This document shows positions 8,228-17,893 of a stretch of 64,000 bases of DNA, piece after piece (positions within the stretch are counted from its first letter, which is position 1; the number at the start of each line of letters is the position of its first letter). Source of the DNA: Flavobacterium notoginsengisoli (GTDB lineage: Bacteria > Bacteroidota > Bacteroidia > Flavobacteriales > Flavobacteriaceae). Location of the stretch: contig NZ_JACHLB010000002.1 in assembly GCF_014207905.1 (NCBI RefSeq), positions 620,001 through 684,000 of the forward strand. The letters are read 5' to 3'. Below the pieces are notes generated by a model. That model made no database searches and was not told where the DNA came from. It saw only the letters and a list, made by a program, of their open reading frames with translations. Both the position numbers and the translations under genes were made by a program.

Positions 8228-10207
8228 TTATTCTTTAGAAACAATACGCGTTAATCCAATATTTTCGGGAGCATGAAGCACCATTGGGAATTTTTCAACT
8301 TTAACTGAACTACTGTCTAGACCAAAAGCTCTTTCTTCAGACAAACTCAATTTTTTGATGAAGAAGTAAGAATTCATGATAATATTTTCATGCCATCTCA
8401 AATCGTTGTCGTTTGATAAGAATTTTTCAGACAATACAAATTTGAAGTCTCCAATAATATTGTTTTTGTTTAAAGATTCGTAACGGCTGGTAATATCCAC
8501 TTCGCCACGTTTTACCATATCTTTGATTACTTCTCTAAACATTAAATTGATTTTGGTTGGTTCTCTAAATCCTAAATTGAAATCAATTCTATAAATATCG
8601 TCTTTTGCAATTTCAGTTACTTTATATTGCGTTTTATAAGGTTCTGTCAAAATATTAACGTGAACAAACCAATAGATATCTGCTCTTTTCGGACGTTTTT
8701 GAAGAATAGAATAAATTACTTTTTCTTCCAACTCATCAACACGATTTGCATTGGTCATGTAAACTAGGTGCGTTGCGTATTTTGGAATAGATAAATCTTG
8801 ACTCAATTCTACAAGAACTCGTTTGTAATCATCAAGTTTAACCACTTTAGTGTAGTTCTTGTTGATTTTTTTAGCTAAGTACCAAATAGTCATTACTGAA
8901 ATTAGCATACTTGCAATGATTAAAGTAACATAACCACCTTCGGCAAATTTTGTAATGTTGGCAAAAAGGAAACTAAATTCAATTAATAAATAAATTGTAA
9001 TTAACGGCACCATAAAGTACAGTTTTACACGCTTCATAATTAAATAATAGTTCAATAAAATAGTTGTCATGATCATGCATAAAATAATAGCAAGACCATA
9101 AGCATGTTCCATATTTCCAGATTTTTCGAAGTGCAGAACGATTCCCACACAACCAAAAAACAATAGCCAGTTGATTGACGGAATATATAGCTGACCTTTT
9201 ACTTCTGTTGGATATTTGATTTTTACTTTTGGCCAGAAATTCAAACGCATTGCTTCGTTTATCAATGTAAATGAACCACTGATTAATGCTTGTGATGCAA
9301 TAACGGCAGCTAAAGTAGCTACTACAATTCCGAATGGTAAAAACCAATGCGGCATGATTAAGTAAAACGGATTTCCATTTTCTCCGCCCAATTGCTGTAA
9401 AGTGCTTCCTTCATGATGAATTAAATAAGCTGCTTGTCCGAAATAGTTTAAAACTAAAGTTGTTTTTACAAACATCCAGCTGATTCTAATGTTTTTTCTA
9501 CCGCAGTGTCCCATGTCAGAATACAGCGCTTCTGCTCCGGTTGTACACAAGAATACAAAACCAAGAACAAAGAAACCATCTGGGTGAATAGATAATAAAT
9601 GGTAAGCATAATAAGGATTGATCGCTTTGATAACTTCTGGATAATTAAGTACTTGAATAGTACCTAAAGTTCCAAGCATGGCAAACCAAATTAACATCAT
9701 TGGAGCAAAGAATTTACCAACCAATTTAGTTCCGAACTGCTGAATTGTAAATAATACAAATAGAATAGTAATTACTATGTAAACAATAGTTTGCGTTTGC
9801 ATAGTTGGATAAAATGCTCTAATTCCTTCTACAGCAGATGAAATTGAAATGGGAGGTGTTATAATTCCGTCTGCGAGCAAGGCACTACCCCCAATTATGG
9901 CGGGAACAATAAGCCATTGTATTTTTGTTTTCTTGACTAATGCATAAAGTGCGAAAATTCCTCCTTCTCCATGATTGTCTGCACTTAAAGTAATAAGCAC
10001 ATATTTGATTGTAGTTTGTAATGTTAAAGTCCAAAAGACACAAGAAATACCTCCTAAAACAATATCAGCATTAATGGTGTGATCCCCCAAAATTGCCTTC
10101 ATTACGTACAATGGAGAGGTTCCAATATCTCCGTAAATAATCCCTAAAGTAATCAATAAACCCCCAATAGACAACTTACTATGTAAGTTTTTATGCGATG
10201 CGCTCAT
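8228..10207 (-). CDS. kup: KUP/HAK/KT potassium uptake transporter
   Basis: An inner-membrane K+/H+ symporter of 659 residues. The N-terminus carries the family signature GIIYGDIGTSPLYVMKAI, followed by about 12 hydrophobic segments to residue ~450 and a cytoplasmic C-terminal domain. The start was set at the ATG at 10207 (MSASHKN), which places the GDIGTSPLY motif at the usual distance. An upstream in-frame ATG at 10264 adds 19 residues with no family character. The gene is monocistronic with its own terminator. Confidence 0.9.
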   Translation of the reverse strand: MSASHKNLHSKLSIGGLLITLGIIYGDIGTSPLYVMKAILGDHTINADIVLGGISCVFWTLTLQTTIKYVLITLSADNHGEGGIFALYALVKKTKIQWLIVPAIIGGSALLADGIITPPISISSAVEGIRAFYPTMQTQTIVYIVITILFVLFTIQQFGTKLVGKFFAPMMLIWFAMLGTLGTIQVLNYPEVIKAINPYYAYHLLSIHPDGFFVLGFVFLCTTGAEALYSDMGHCGRKNIRISWMFVKTTLVLNYFGQAAYLIHHEGSTLQQLGGENGNPFYLIMPHWFLPFGIVVATLAAVIASQALISGSFTLINEAMRLNFWPKVKIKYPTEVKGQLYIPSINWLLFFGCVGIVLHFEKSGNMEHAYGLAIILCMIMTTILLNYYLIMKRVKLYFMVPLITIYLLIEFSFLFANITKFAEGGYVTLIIASMLISVMTIWYLAKKINKNYTKVVKLDDYKRVLVELSQDLSIPKYATHLVYMTNANRVDELEEKVIYSILQKRPKRADIYWFVHVNILTEPYKTQYKVTEIAKDDIYRIDFNLGFREPTKINLMFREVIKDMVKRGEVDITSRYESLNKNNIIGDFKFVLSEKFLSNDNDLRWHENIIMNSYFFIKKLSLSEERAFGLDSSSVKVEKFPMVLHAPENIGLTRIVSKE

Positions 10208-10284
10208 GTATATTTTTATAAAAGACGGTTGCAAATTTACTGTTTTAAAACAAATTAGCAGCAATTATAATTAAAAAGATAAAA

Positions 10285-10312
10285 AAAAGCACAATCCTAA
10301 AATTGTGCTTTT
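10285..10312 (-). terminator. Intrinsic terminator of the Asn/Arg-rich protein gene
   Basis: AAAAGCACAAT and ATTGTGCTTTT pair perfectly around a 6-base loop. It lies 23 bases past the stop of the upstream minus-strand gene. Confidence 0.78.
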
Positions 10313-10335
10313 CTTAATTATGATTTTTGATGAAA

Positions 10336-11688
10336 TTATCCTCTTCTTCCACCACCGCCTCTATTGCTAGAACCGCTTTCTCTTTGAGGTTGTCCTCCTC
10401 TTGATTCTTGGCTAACTCTAGAAGTCTCTTGACTTGCTCTCGGCGATTCTGAGCGTTGTTGGCTTTGAGCAGGTCTTGCAGAATATTCTCTATTAGAACT
10501 TGATCTGTTTTCCGAATTACTTCTTGGCATTTCTGCTCTTTGAGCGGGAGCAGATTGCGTTGTGCTAACTCTATTTTGAGAATAATTTCTATTCTCTGAT
10601 CTTTGAGAAGATGTCTCACGATTAAAACCTCTATTTTCTGAATTTCCTCTAGAAGTAACTCTAGTATTGTTGCTACTTGCAGATTCAGTTCTTGGAGTAT
10701 TTTCAACCCTTGCAGAATTGTTTCCTCTGTTTGAATAGTCTCTATTTACGTTTCCTTCTGTATTTCTGTTTACAGTTCTGTTACTAGAATTGTAGTCTCT
10801 ATCAGTGTTTCTGTCTGAAGAAGTTCTATAAGTAGAATTTCTGTTTTCAGCATAATTTCTGTTTGGAGTTCTGTTATCAGAAGAAACTGGTCTAGAGGTA
10901 TTGCTTCTGTTTGTGTTATAAGAGTTTCTGTTAGCTTCTCTGCTAGCTACACGTCTTTGATCTAATTCGTATCTATTAGTTGTGTTAGAATGTCTTTCTG
11001 CAAAGCTATAGTTTGGACGCATTCTTTCATAACCATAAGTACGTCTTGTTTCGTAAATAGCAGGGGCTCTGTAACTTCTTCTAACATTTACATAATTGTA
11101 ACTGTTATGAACATTGATGCACACATTTACATTGTTTCTGTATCTGTAAACAGGATAAGGTCTCCATGCTGTGTAATATGTTGGGTAGTATCCCCAATAC
11201 CAAGTTGAGTAATATGGTCTATAATTTGTTACCCAAAAAGAGCTATAAATTACAGGAACGACACTGTATACAGGCTCATAAATATAACTCGCTCCATATA
11301 AATACGTGTTTCCAACAACTTGAACACTTACTTTATTGTAATTATCTCTTTCAACATCAATCGTAGCAATATCTTGATAAACGTCACGATCTAAAACCGC
11401 TTGAATGATTACAACGTGAGTTCTGTTTTCTACAGATTCGATAACACGTAAATAATCTACTTCGTCATCACCATTTAAATCAAGGTTTGAAATTTGATAT
11501 TTAGGATCATTTAATCTTCTTTCAAAATCTTGAAGATTTGCAGATTCTCCAAACATCGAAGCAACTGCTCTTAAATCCAAGTTATCGCTTATATCTGAGT
11601 TTTTTGCATATACTGTAGTTTGACTTTGTGCTGCACAAGAACCAAAAACTAAGGCTATCATCGCTATTAAAAGTAATTTCGTTTTCAT
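10336..11688 (-). CDS. Exported Asn/Arg/Ser-rich hypothetical protein
   Basis: A protein of 450 residues with a lipobox-like N-terminus (ALVFGSCAAQ, Cys at 18). Residues 20-125 form a folded domain with an EF-hand-like DLNGDDEVDYL segment. Residues 130-190 are very rich in Tyr, Trp and Pro. From about 215 to the end the chain is low complexity, dominated by Asn, Arg, Ser and Thr with a final GGGGRRG. The tail looks disordered and strongly basic, as in surface or RNA-binding tails. I do not recognise a characterised family. It has its own terminator. Confidence 0.75.
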   Translation of the reverse strand: MKTKLLLIAMIALVFGSCAAQSQTTVYAKNSDISDNLDLRAVASMFGESANLQDFERRLNDPKYQISNLDLNGDDEVDYLRVIESVENRTHVVIIQAVLDRDVYQDIATIDVERDNYNKVSVQVVGNTYLYGASYIYEPVYSVVPVIYSSFWVTNYRPYYSTWYWGYYPTYYTAWRPYPVYRYRNNVNVCINVHNSYNYVNVRRSYRAPAIYETRRTYGYERMRPNYSFAERHSNTTNRYELDQRRVASREANRNSYNTNRSNTSRPVSSDNRTPNRNYAENRNSTYRTSSDRNTDRDYNSSNRTVNRNTEGNVNRDYSNRGNNSARVENTPRTESASSNNTRVTSRGNSENRGFNRETSSQRSENRNYSQNRVSTTQSAPAQRAEMPRSNSENRSSSNREYSARPAQSQQRSESPRASQETSRVSQESRGGQPQRESGSSNRGGGGRRG

Positions 11689-11928
11689 GACTAATTGTAT
11701 TAAATTATTTTTTCTGATAGTAAATATCCAATTACTGTGCCATAATTTTTTTTGAAGAATTATTGGTTTTTAAGTTTTTGTAAATCAGTTGTTTGTTGTT
11801 TTTGTTTAATGCCTTTGCTTTTTTGGAAGATATAGGGAAATGTGAATTTTATTTTATGAAAAGAAAATAAACTTATTTGAAATTTTATAAATAATCGTAT
11901 TTTAGCGTTAACCAAATTTTAATTTCCT

Positions 11929-12990
11929 ATGAAAAAACTAACTTTATTTTGTGGTATTTTTATTTTATTGATGTCTTTTAGTGCATTTAACCATAAAACA
12001 GAAGTACCTTACAGCAGTGGTTTTACATCGATGACGGTGGATACTTTGTTTAAAGATAGAATTAGTATAAGAGCCATTTTGATTGATAAAAATAAAGTTT
12101 GGTATGGCGCAGATAATTCTCGATTTGGCTATTATGATTTGACTAAGAAAGAAAAATTTGAAGAGCATATTTACCGTGATACTTTAAATTTAGAGTTTAG
12201 AAGCATTGCACAAACTTCAAAAGATGTTTTTCTGCTTAGTGTAGCAAATCCTGCTTTACTTTATGCTGTTTCTAAAAAAGACAATACATTTAAATTGGTT
12301 TACAAAGAAATCAATCCAAAAGTTTTCTACGATAGTATGCAATTCTGGAACGACAAAGAAGGAATAGCAATTGGTGATCCAACAGAAGATACCTTTTCTA
12401 TTATTGTAACCCGAGACGGTGGAGAAACTTGGACAAAATTACTATCAGATAAATTACCTACAAATACAACTGGCGAAGCGGCTTTTGCAGCAAGTAATAC
12501 TAATATTGTAATTAAAGGAAATGATACTTGGTTGGTTTCAGGTGGAAAAAAGGCACGTGTCTTTTATTCTCCAGACAAAGCAAAAACATGGAAAGTAGTA
12601 GAAACGCCAATTGTTCAAGGAAAACAGATGACCGGAATTTTTACAGCTGATTTTTACGATTCTAAACAAGGTTTTATCGCCGGTGGCGACTATGATTATC
12701 CGAACAAAAAAATAGACAATAAAGCTTTTACTAAAGATGGAGGAAAAACTTGGGAACTAATTGGGCAAAACATGGGTTTTGGATATGCGTCTTGTGTGCA
12801 ATATGTTCCTGGAGGTAATGGAAAAGAAATTGTGTGCGTTGGTTCTGAGGGGATTCAGTATTCTCAAAATGGTGGCGAAAACTGGATGCAGCTTTCTACA
12901 GATTCAACTCTTTTTACTATCCGTTTTGTAAATAGAAATACGGCAATTGCTGCTGGTCACAATAAAGTAGTTAAACTTAATTTTAAATAA
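11929..12990 (+). CDS. Exported Asp-box (BNR) beta-propeller protein
   Basis: A secreted or periplasmic protein of 353 residues. After a signal peptide (about 1-20), four Asp-box motifs are spaced along the chain: TRDGGETW (~162), SPDKAKTW (~213), TKDGGKTW (~270) and SQNGGENW (~315). This is the pattern of Ycf48-like or sialidase-like propellers. Such flavobacterial proteins are often labelled oxidoreductase or glycosyl hydrolase, but no catalytic residues can be assigned. It is monocistronic, ending at a strong hairpin. Confidence 0.75.
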   Translation: MKKLTLFCGIFILLMSFSAFNHKTEVPYSSGFTSMTVDTLFKDRISIRAILIDKNKVWYGADNSRFGYYDLTKKEKFEEHIYRDTLNLEFRSIAQTSKDVFLLSVANPALLYAVSKKDNTFKLVYKEINPKVFYDSMQFWNDKEGIAIGDPTEDTFSIIVTRDGGETWTKLLSDKLPTNTTGEAAFAASNTNIVIKGNDTWLVSGGKKARVFYSPDKAKTWKVVETPIVQGKQMTGIFTADFYDSKQGFIAGGDYDYPNKKIDNKAFTKDGGKTWELIGQNMGFGYASCVQYVPGGNGKEIVCVGSEGIQYSQNGGENWMQLSTDSTLFTIRFVNRNTAIAAGHNKVVKLNFK

Positions 12991-12993
12991 AAA

Positions 12994-13041
12994 ACAAGAA
13001 CCCTAAATAATAAAGTAAGTATTATTATATAGGGTTCTTGT
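12994..13041. terminator. Bidirectional terminator
   Basis: ACAAGAACCCTA and TAGGGTTCTTGT pair perfectly, and AT pairs inside extend the stem. It separates two convergent genes. Confidence 0.7.
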
Positions 13042-13061
13042 CGCTGTTGTTTCTTTGCTAT

Positions 13062-13520
13062 CTAGTCTTTGTTGCCTTTATCGCGATATTGCTGTAACAA
13101 TTTTCGGCTAAAATCATCTTCAGATTTTTTGAGTAATAATATTTTCTTCGGAGAAAGTACCTTTTTTACATTACTCATAAATTTTTCTCTAAGTTGATAT
13201 AATTCCTTATCAGTACTTTCTATCTGAGATAATAATGTCGCTGCTTCTTTTTCTGAAAGATTTTTTAGATTGTCATCGTTTAGCTTTTTCAGGTAAGTTT
13301 TCATTTTAAAATGCCTCAACTCAAATTGTTTGTCGTCATAAGCATTGTATATTGGCCAGAATTTTTCAGCTTCTGTAGAAGTTAATTCTAATTCTGTAGT
13401 TAAAAATGAAACTTTAAAAGCTTTGATTTTTTCACGTTTTTCATCAATTTTTCCATTTTGGGCAAAAAAGGAAATACTTGTCAGAAAGAGCAGTAGCGGT
13501 AAAATGTTTTTTATTTTCAT
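13062..13520 (-). CDS. Exported helical protein of an ECF sigma operon
   Basis: A 152-residue protein with a signal peptide (about 1-20) and a mature chain that is almost wholly helical and charged (EKREKIKAFKVSFLTTELEL, then EAEKFWPIYNAYD). This resembles the Spy/CpxP-like LTxxQ proteins, which bind stressed proteins or sensors in the periplasm. It is the last gene of a three-gene unit with the sigma factor and an inner-membrane protein, which suggests an envelope-stress circuit. Similarity to Spy is judged by composition only. Confidence 0.65.
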   Translation of the reverse strand: MKIKNILPLLLFLTSISFFAQNGKIDEKREKIKAFKVSFLTTELELTSTEAEKFWPIYNAYDDKQFELRHFKMKTYLKKLNDDNLKNLSEKEAATLLSQIESTDKELYQLREKFMSNVKKVLSPKKILLLKKSEDDFSRKLLQQYRDKGNKD

Positions 13521-13551
13521 TGCTAAGTTAAGTTGTTGAGTTAAGTTGAGT

Positions 13552-13971
13552 TTAATTTTGTTCTGAAATCAGATGTTCTATATTCGGACTTGTGGATAAA
13601 ATGTCTTCTAAAGTTTCGTCTTCCAGAGTTATGTCGTTGTTTAATTTTTCGATATCGCTATCGTCTAATTTTTGAATTAAATCGTATTGACTTATATTAG
13701 ATTGATAAGATAAATAAGTTTCCAATGTAGCCTCGTCAAGATCATTTGATGTTGCTCTATAATTATTCACGATCGGAATCATTAAAGCAAAACCAATTAA
13801 TGCGGCAGCAGCCAAAGAAATTGTTTTTTTGCGTTTGTAAAAAGGAATTACTTTAACCTCTTTTTGATCTAATTGCTGTAAAACCTTTTCTGAAAAATCA
13901 TCAAAATAATTGTCTGGAGTCTTAAATCCAGATTTTATTTTTGGTTCGTTTTCTAATTTAAATGTTTTCAT
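13552..13971 (-). CDS. Single-pass membrane protein, putative anti-sigma partner
   Basis: A 139-residue protein with a cytoplasmic N-terminal segment (1-47), one membrane helix (about 49-66, ISLAAAALIGFALMIPIV) and an acidic C-terminal part of about 70 residues. It sits 33 bases after an ECF sigma gene and before an exported helical protein, the position of an anti-sigma factor. No zinc-binding HxxxCxxC motif is present, so it is not a typical ZAS anti-sigma. Its function is inferred from position. Confidence 0.65.
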   Translation of the reverse strand: MKTFKLENEPKIKSGFKTPDNYFDDFSEKVLQQLDQKEVKVIPFYKRKKTISLAAAALIGFALMIPIVNNYRATSNDLDEATLETYLSYQSNISQYDLIQKLDDSDIEKLNNDITLEDETLEDILSTSPNIEHLISEQN

Positions 13972-14004
13972 AATATCTATAAGATAGTTTTAGTTACCAA
14001 AGGT

Positions 14005-14547
14005 TTAATTTGATGTAACATATAATTCAATTTTTTTTACTGCATGATGATAGGATGCTTTTAAAGCACCCACCGAAGTCCCTAAAATTTCAGCTATTTC
14101 TTCGTATTTTAATTCTTCAAAATATTTCATTTTGAAAACTAATTGCTGTTTTTCTGGAAGCGTTACAATTGCTTTTTGAAGTTTTATCTGTATTTCATCT
14201 CCATCAAAATAAAGATCAGCTTTTAAATTATCAATGGTTTTATTTTGAAGATCTTCAGATGAGATACCGCTCAATTTTGCTTTTTGAGACAGAAATGTCA
14301 AAGCTTCATTTGTTGCAATACGATACATCCAAGAAAAGAGTTTACTTTCTCCTTTAAAGTTTTTAAGATATTGAAAGACTTTTATAAAAGTGTTCTGCAA
14401 GACATCATCTGCATCATCATGATTCAAAACAATATTTCGAATATGAGAATACAGCGGACGCTGATAATCGGACAAGAGTTTTTGAAACGCTGTATTTTGC
14501 GTTTGAGGGTCTAATAATTGTTTTATAAATTCCTTCTCGTCTATCAA
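14005..14547 (-). CDS. ECF-type RNA polymerase sigma factor
   Basis: A 180-residue sigma-70 family protein with only regions 2 and 4. Region 2 includes DADDVLQNTFIKVFQYLKNF and SKLFSWMYRIATNEALTFL; region 4 includes LPEKQQLVFKMKYFEELKYE and EIAEILGTSVGALKASYHHA. It directs transcription of an envelope or stress regulon and probably heads the operon with the two following membrane and exported proteins. Confidence 0.88.
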   Translation of the reverse strand: MIDEKEFIKQLLDPQTQNTAFQKLLSDYQRPLYSHIRNIVLNHDDADDVLQNTFIKVFQYLKNFKGESKLFSWMYRIATNEALTFLSQKAKLSGISSEDLQNKTIDNLKADLYFDGDEIQIKLQKAIVTLPEKQQLVFKMKYFEELKYEEIAEILGTSVGALKASYHHAVKKIELYVTSN

Positions 14548-14623
14548 ACTTTTTTGTTATGTAAACCTTCTTAATATACATTAGACTGAATTGTAAACAA
14601 AAGGTTTAATAAGCCTTTGAAAT

Positions 14624-15808
14624 TTAAAATTCTGAGTCTTCTTCTGTCTCTGCAGGAGTTGGAGCAGGAGCAGGTTTCTTTTTAACTGGTTCTTTTCGTG
14701 GTTCTGGGCGAGGCTCGCTTGGAGTTTCTCCTTGAGTTTCGCTTGGTGTTTCTGGTGTGTAAACAGGCTCAGTTACGACAGGAACTACTTTTGGTTTTAT
14801 AGGGAAATAAATTTCTGTAACTAATTTAGATGAAGCTTTTACATCTAATTTGCTTAACGTCCAAATTTCAAGATGAGACCAACTCAAATCTGGAATTATT
14901 TTTTGATTATTGATGTAAGCCGTTGTTTTAGCAATAGCTTCATTTCTATGCGAGTAATCTCCATTAAGAGTTGTTTTTACGGCATCAAAACCATTTAGTT
15001 TTCCAGATGAAATATCGCTTCCAGAGCTAATTGATATTTCTTTATTAATTGGCAAACAAATTGAGATTTTTGCTAAACCAGTATTTGTATCATAAGTATG
15101 GTAAATGATAAACGGTTTTCCATTAGCAGATAAACCATTTGTCTCGCTAAAGTGTATTAGTTTCGGAATTACAATTCTTGCATTCTTATTAACTTTTGCG
15201 ATTTCACTTGTAAAGGTTTGACGAATATATGGAGTTTCCGTTTTCTTAACTACTCCATCAACTTTTACAGCGTAAGTTTTGGTTTCGTAATCTAGGTTTT
15301 TGTCAATATTTACTAAGCTTTTTTCATAAATAGTTCCAATAACTTTATCAGAACCACCATGCAAGGCAGTATAAATTTTAAACAAGAAACTCATTGTTCC
15401 AGTTCCTTTCCAGGTAACTTTTGTTTTTCCGTTTAAAGTATCTTTTAAAGTCCAGCTTACATCGGCTTCAGTGCCGTCATATTGCATTTTTTGAGCAATG
15501 CTTTCTCCTTCTTTTGTTTTAAGTGTAATAGCATTTCCTTTTCCATCGACACCATCCCAATAAAACGAAGCGCCATTTCCGCTTGTTTTATTTGCAAAAG
15601 TCATTTTTATAGTAGGATCTTCAACCGACCAAGATTCGAAGTCTTCGTAATTTCTAAAGTCATTAAGATAGTTGTAAACTGTCGAACGAGGCGAATTAAT
15701 AACTTTACTTCTTTCTACAGAGAAATTTCCTTTTTGAGTAGCAACAAAAACAGTAAGAGCAACAAAGCTTAGTAATGCAAAAAGAAATAAATACTTAAGA
15801 ATTTTCAT
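14624..15808 (-). CDS. SRPBCC / polyketide-cyclase-like protein, membrane-anchored
   Basis: A protein of 394 residues. One N-terminal membrane helix (about 5-22) is followed by an SRPBCC (START-like) ligand-binding domain (about 25-180, beginning VERSKVINSPRSTVYNYLND). A second domain, perhaps GyrI-like, spans about 190-335. The C-terminal 50 residues are rich in Pro, Glu and Thr and look disordered. Two linked ligand-binding folds suggest small-molecule or lipid binding; nothing indicates the ligand. Confidence 0.7.
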   Translation of the reverse strand: MKILKYLFLFALLSFVALTVFVATQKGNFSVERSKVINSPRSTVYNYLNDFRNYEDFESWSVEDPTIKMTFANKTSGNGASFYWDGVDGKGNAITLKTKEGESIAQKMQYDGTEADVSWTLKDTLNGKTKVTWKGTGTMSFLFKIYTALHGGSDKVIGTIYEKSLVNIDKNLDYETKTYAVKVDGVVKKTETPYIRQTFTSEIAKVNKNARIVIPKLIHFSETNGLSANGKPFIIYHTYDTNTGLAKISICLPINKEISISSGSDISSGKLNGFDAVKTTLNGDYSHRNEAIAKTTAYINNQKIIPDLSWSHLEIWTLSKLDVKASSKLVTEIYFPIKPKVVPVVTEPVYTPETPSETQGETPSEPRPEPRKEPVKKKPAPAPTPAETEEDSEF

Positions 15809-15940
15809 TGGTAGATTGTTTGGTTCGTAAAGTTATAAATTTTATCGTCAGTCTTACTAATAACCAATAATTATTAGGTTTTATTTTATAGCGATTAATC
15901 TTTTTTAATAAAAAAAACAGACTCTATTTAATTTTATAAA

Positions 15941-16129
15941 TTATCTTTTAAAGAATATTTTAATCAAAAATAAAATAGCAATAAAGAGTAAGAAGGCAAC
16001 AAGTACTTTATAATTTCCTTTGTAAAAGATTTTATGCAACGCTAAATCCTTTCGATAAGCAAAAATCATTATGATTACAAATGCAATAAAAAAGCATACT
16101 CCAAATAGTATTTGTCCTTGACTAAACAT
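15941..16129 (-). CDS. Small membrane protein, hypothetical
   Basis: A 62-residue protein with two hydrophobic helices (about 7-24 and 42-59) joined by a short basic loop (YRKDLALHKIFYKGNYK). The length and charge pattern suit a real inner-membrane miniprotein. No function can be assigned. Confidence 0.6.
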   Translation of the reverse strand: MFSQGQILFGVCFFIAFVIIMIFAYRKDLALHKIFYKGNYKVLVAFLLFIAILFLIKIFFKR

Positions 16130-16265
16130 AGTTTTAAAATTATTTTCGACAAATTTAGAAAATTGTATACGATTTGCTGCTAAATTGGCTTTTCATTTCA
16201 TCCAATAAATTTTCGAATTTATTAGAAAGTGACTTATATTAGCAAAAAAAAGGAAACCTACATAT

Positions 16266-16646
16266 ATGAAAAAACAACTCGACGCCGTAACAGAATTTCA
16301 CACTGCCTTTAAAATTGGTCATAGCACAACTCCAATTGCCGATGTGGGAGCAGAAAAGAAATTACTTCGCTATAATTTAATGAAGGAAGAAAATGAGGAA
16401 TATTACGAAGCGGTTCAGAATAATGATATAGTTGAAATTGCAGATGCTCTTGGCGATATGATGTATATTTTATGCGGAACAATTATTGAGCATGGTCTTC
16501 AAGATAAAATTGAAGCTGTTTTTGATGAAATTCAACGTAGCAATATGAGTAAATTAGGAGAAGACGGAAAACCAATTTACCGCGAAGACGGAAAGGTAAT
16601 GAAAGGCCCAAACTATTTTAAACCTGATTTTTCTAAATTATTATAG
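16266..16646 (+). CDS. MazG-like nucleotide pyrophosphohydrolase
   Basis: A 126-residue all-alpha NTP pyrophosphohydrolase. The metal-binding signature is visible as KEENEEYYEA followed by EIADALGDMMYI, that is, EExxE then ExxxD on a second helix. The family removes pyrophosphate from canonical or modified nucleotides, or acts as phosphoribosyl-ATP pyrophosphohydrolase. No his genes are nearby, so a house-cleaning role is more likely. It is a single gene. Confidence 0.78.
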   Translation: MKKQLDAVTEFHTAFKIGHSTTPIADVGAEKKLLRYNLMKEENEEYYEAVQNNDIVEIADALGDMMYILCGTIIEHGLQDKIEAVFDEIQRSNMSKLGEDGKPIYREDGKVMKGPNYFKPDFSKLL

Positions 16647-16659
16647 AAAAAGTATATTT

Positions 16660-16736
16660 AAACACATAGAAACATAGTTTTTTGCAGATTAAAAAAAAGA
16701 CTTTTCACTTGCATCAATACACATAGCTATGTGTTT
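16660..16736. repeat. Inverted-repeat intergenic element
   Basis: AAACACATAG at the left end is matched by CTATGTGTTT at the right, enclosing about 57 bases of AT-rich sequence. It looks like a short non-coding dispersed palindrome. Confidence 0.55.
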
Positions 16737-16768
16737 ACAATTTATTTTACGGAATAATGATATAAAAA

Positions 16769-16802
16769 AGAAACCCGATAAAACTAAATTTATCGGGTTT
16801 CT
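16769..16802 (-). terminator. Intrinsic terminator of ilvE
   Basis: AGAAACCCGATAAA pairs perfectly with TTTATCGGGTTTCT over a 6-base loop, just past the ilvE stop. Confidence 0.8.
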
Positions 16803-16822
16803 CATTTTATATGGTTTTGGAA

Positions 16823-17893
16823 TTATTGTACTTTAACTGTCCATCCAAAAGTATCTTCAGAAAGTTTGTTTTGAAGATTTGTTAATTTCTCTTTTAAGAA
16901 TGAAGCATAAGAATTCTCAATTGGAGCCATTTCATAATATTCATCTTTATATGAAAATCCTTTAATAACGCTAATAACAGCAGCAGTTCCTGCACCAAAG
17001 ATTTCTTTTAAAGATCCGTTTTTAGCCGCTTCAACCAATTCAGAAACAATTACTGGACGAACATCAACTTTTAAACCTTCTTTTTCAGCCATAGCAATCA
17101 AACTTTTTCTGGTAACACCATCTAAAATTCTTTCACTTGTTGGAGCTGTTAATAATGTATCATTAATTCTGAAGAAAACGTTCATTGTTCCTGCTTCTTC
17201 TAGTTTTGTATGTGTAGCATCATCAGTCCAGATAACTTGTTGGAAACCGTCTTTGTTCGCCAAGTTAGTTGGGTAAAATTGCGCAGCATAGTTACCAGCA
17301 GCTTTTGCAGCTCCGATTCCGCCATTTGCAGCTCTACTGAAATGCTCGGCAATAATTACTTTTACTTCTCCTCCATAATATGCTTTTGCTGGAGAAAGTA
17401 AAATCATGAATTTATATTCATCAGATGGATTTGCGATAACTCCAGGACCTGTAGCAATCATAAAAGGACGGATGTACATACTTGCGCCGTTACCTCTTTG
17501 AATCCAATCTTTGTCTAATTTTAATAATTCATTTAAACCATCCATAAAAATAGCTTCAGGAACTTCTGGCATCGCCATTCTTACAGCAGATTTATTAAAA
17601 CGGTTATAGTTTTCATCTGGTCTAAACAACCAAACATCATTATTGTCATCTTTATAAGCTTTCATTCCTTCAAAAATAGCTTGTCCGTAATGGAAGACTT
17701 TTGAAGATGGATCCATCAAAATAGGAGCATAAGGTTTAATGACAGGATTTTGCCATTGCCCGTTTTTAAAATCGCATTCGAATAAATGGTCTGTAAATAC
17801 AGCACCAAAACTTAAGTTTTCAAAATCTACTTCGTTTATTTTCGTAGAAGTAGCTTTTATGATTTCAATTTTGCTTGTTTGAGTTGTACTCAT
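16823..17893 (-). CDS. ilvE: Branched-chain amino acid aminotransferase
   Basis: A PLP-dependent class IV aminotransferase of 356 residues that moves the amino group between glutamate and the branched-chain 2-oxo acids. It has the type II BCAT features: FHYGQAIFEGMKAYK near residue 70, GGIGAAKAAGNYAAQ with the Schiff-base lysine, and EEAGTMNVFF. The start was taken at the ATG at 17893 (MSTTQTSK); an ATG at 17926 would add 11 residues not expected in the family. No ilv operon is nearby. Confidence 0.9.
   Translation of the reverse strand: MSTTQTSKIEIIKATSTKINEVDFENLSFGAVFTDHLFECDFKNGQWQNPVIKPYAPILMDPSSKVFHYGQAIFEGMKAYKDDNNDVWLFRPDENYNRFNKSAVRMAMPEVPEAIFMDGLNELLKLDKDWIQRGNGASMYIRPFMIATGPGVIANPSDEYKFMILLSPAKAYYGGEVKVIIAEHFSRAANGGIGAAKAAGNYAAQFYPTNLANKDGFQQVIWTDDATHTKLEEAGTMNVFFRINDTLLTAPTSERILDGVTRKSLIAMAEKEGLKVDVRPVIVSELVEAAKNGSLKEIFGAGTAAVISVIKGFSYKDEYYEMAPIENSYASFLKEKLTNLQNKLSEDTFGWTVKVQ

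Noticed and set aside
10314-10706. 130-residue frame inside the Asn/Arg-rich protein gene
   Set aside because: It is the repetitive tail read in another frame, lacking a start context.
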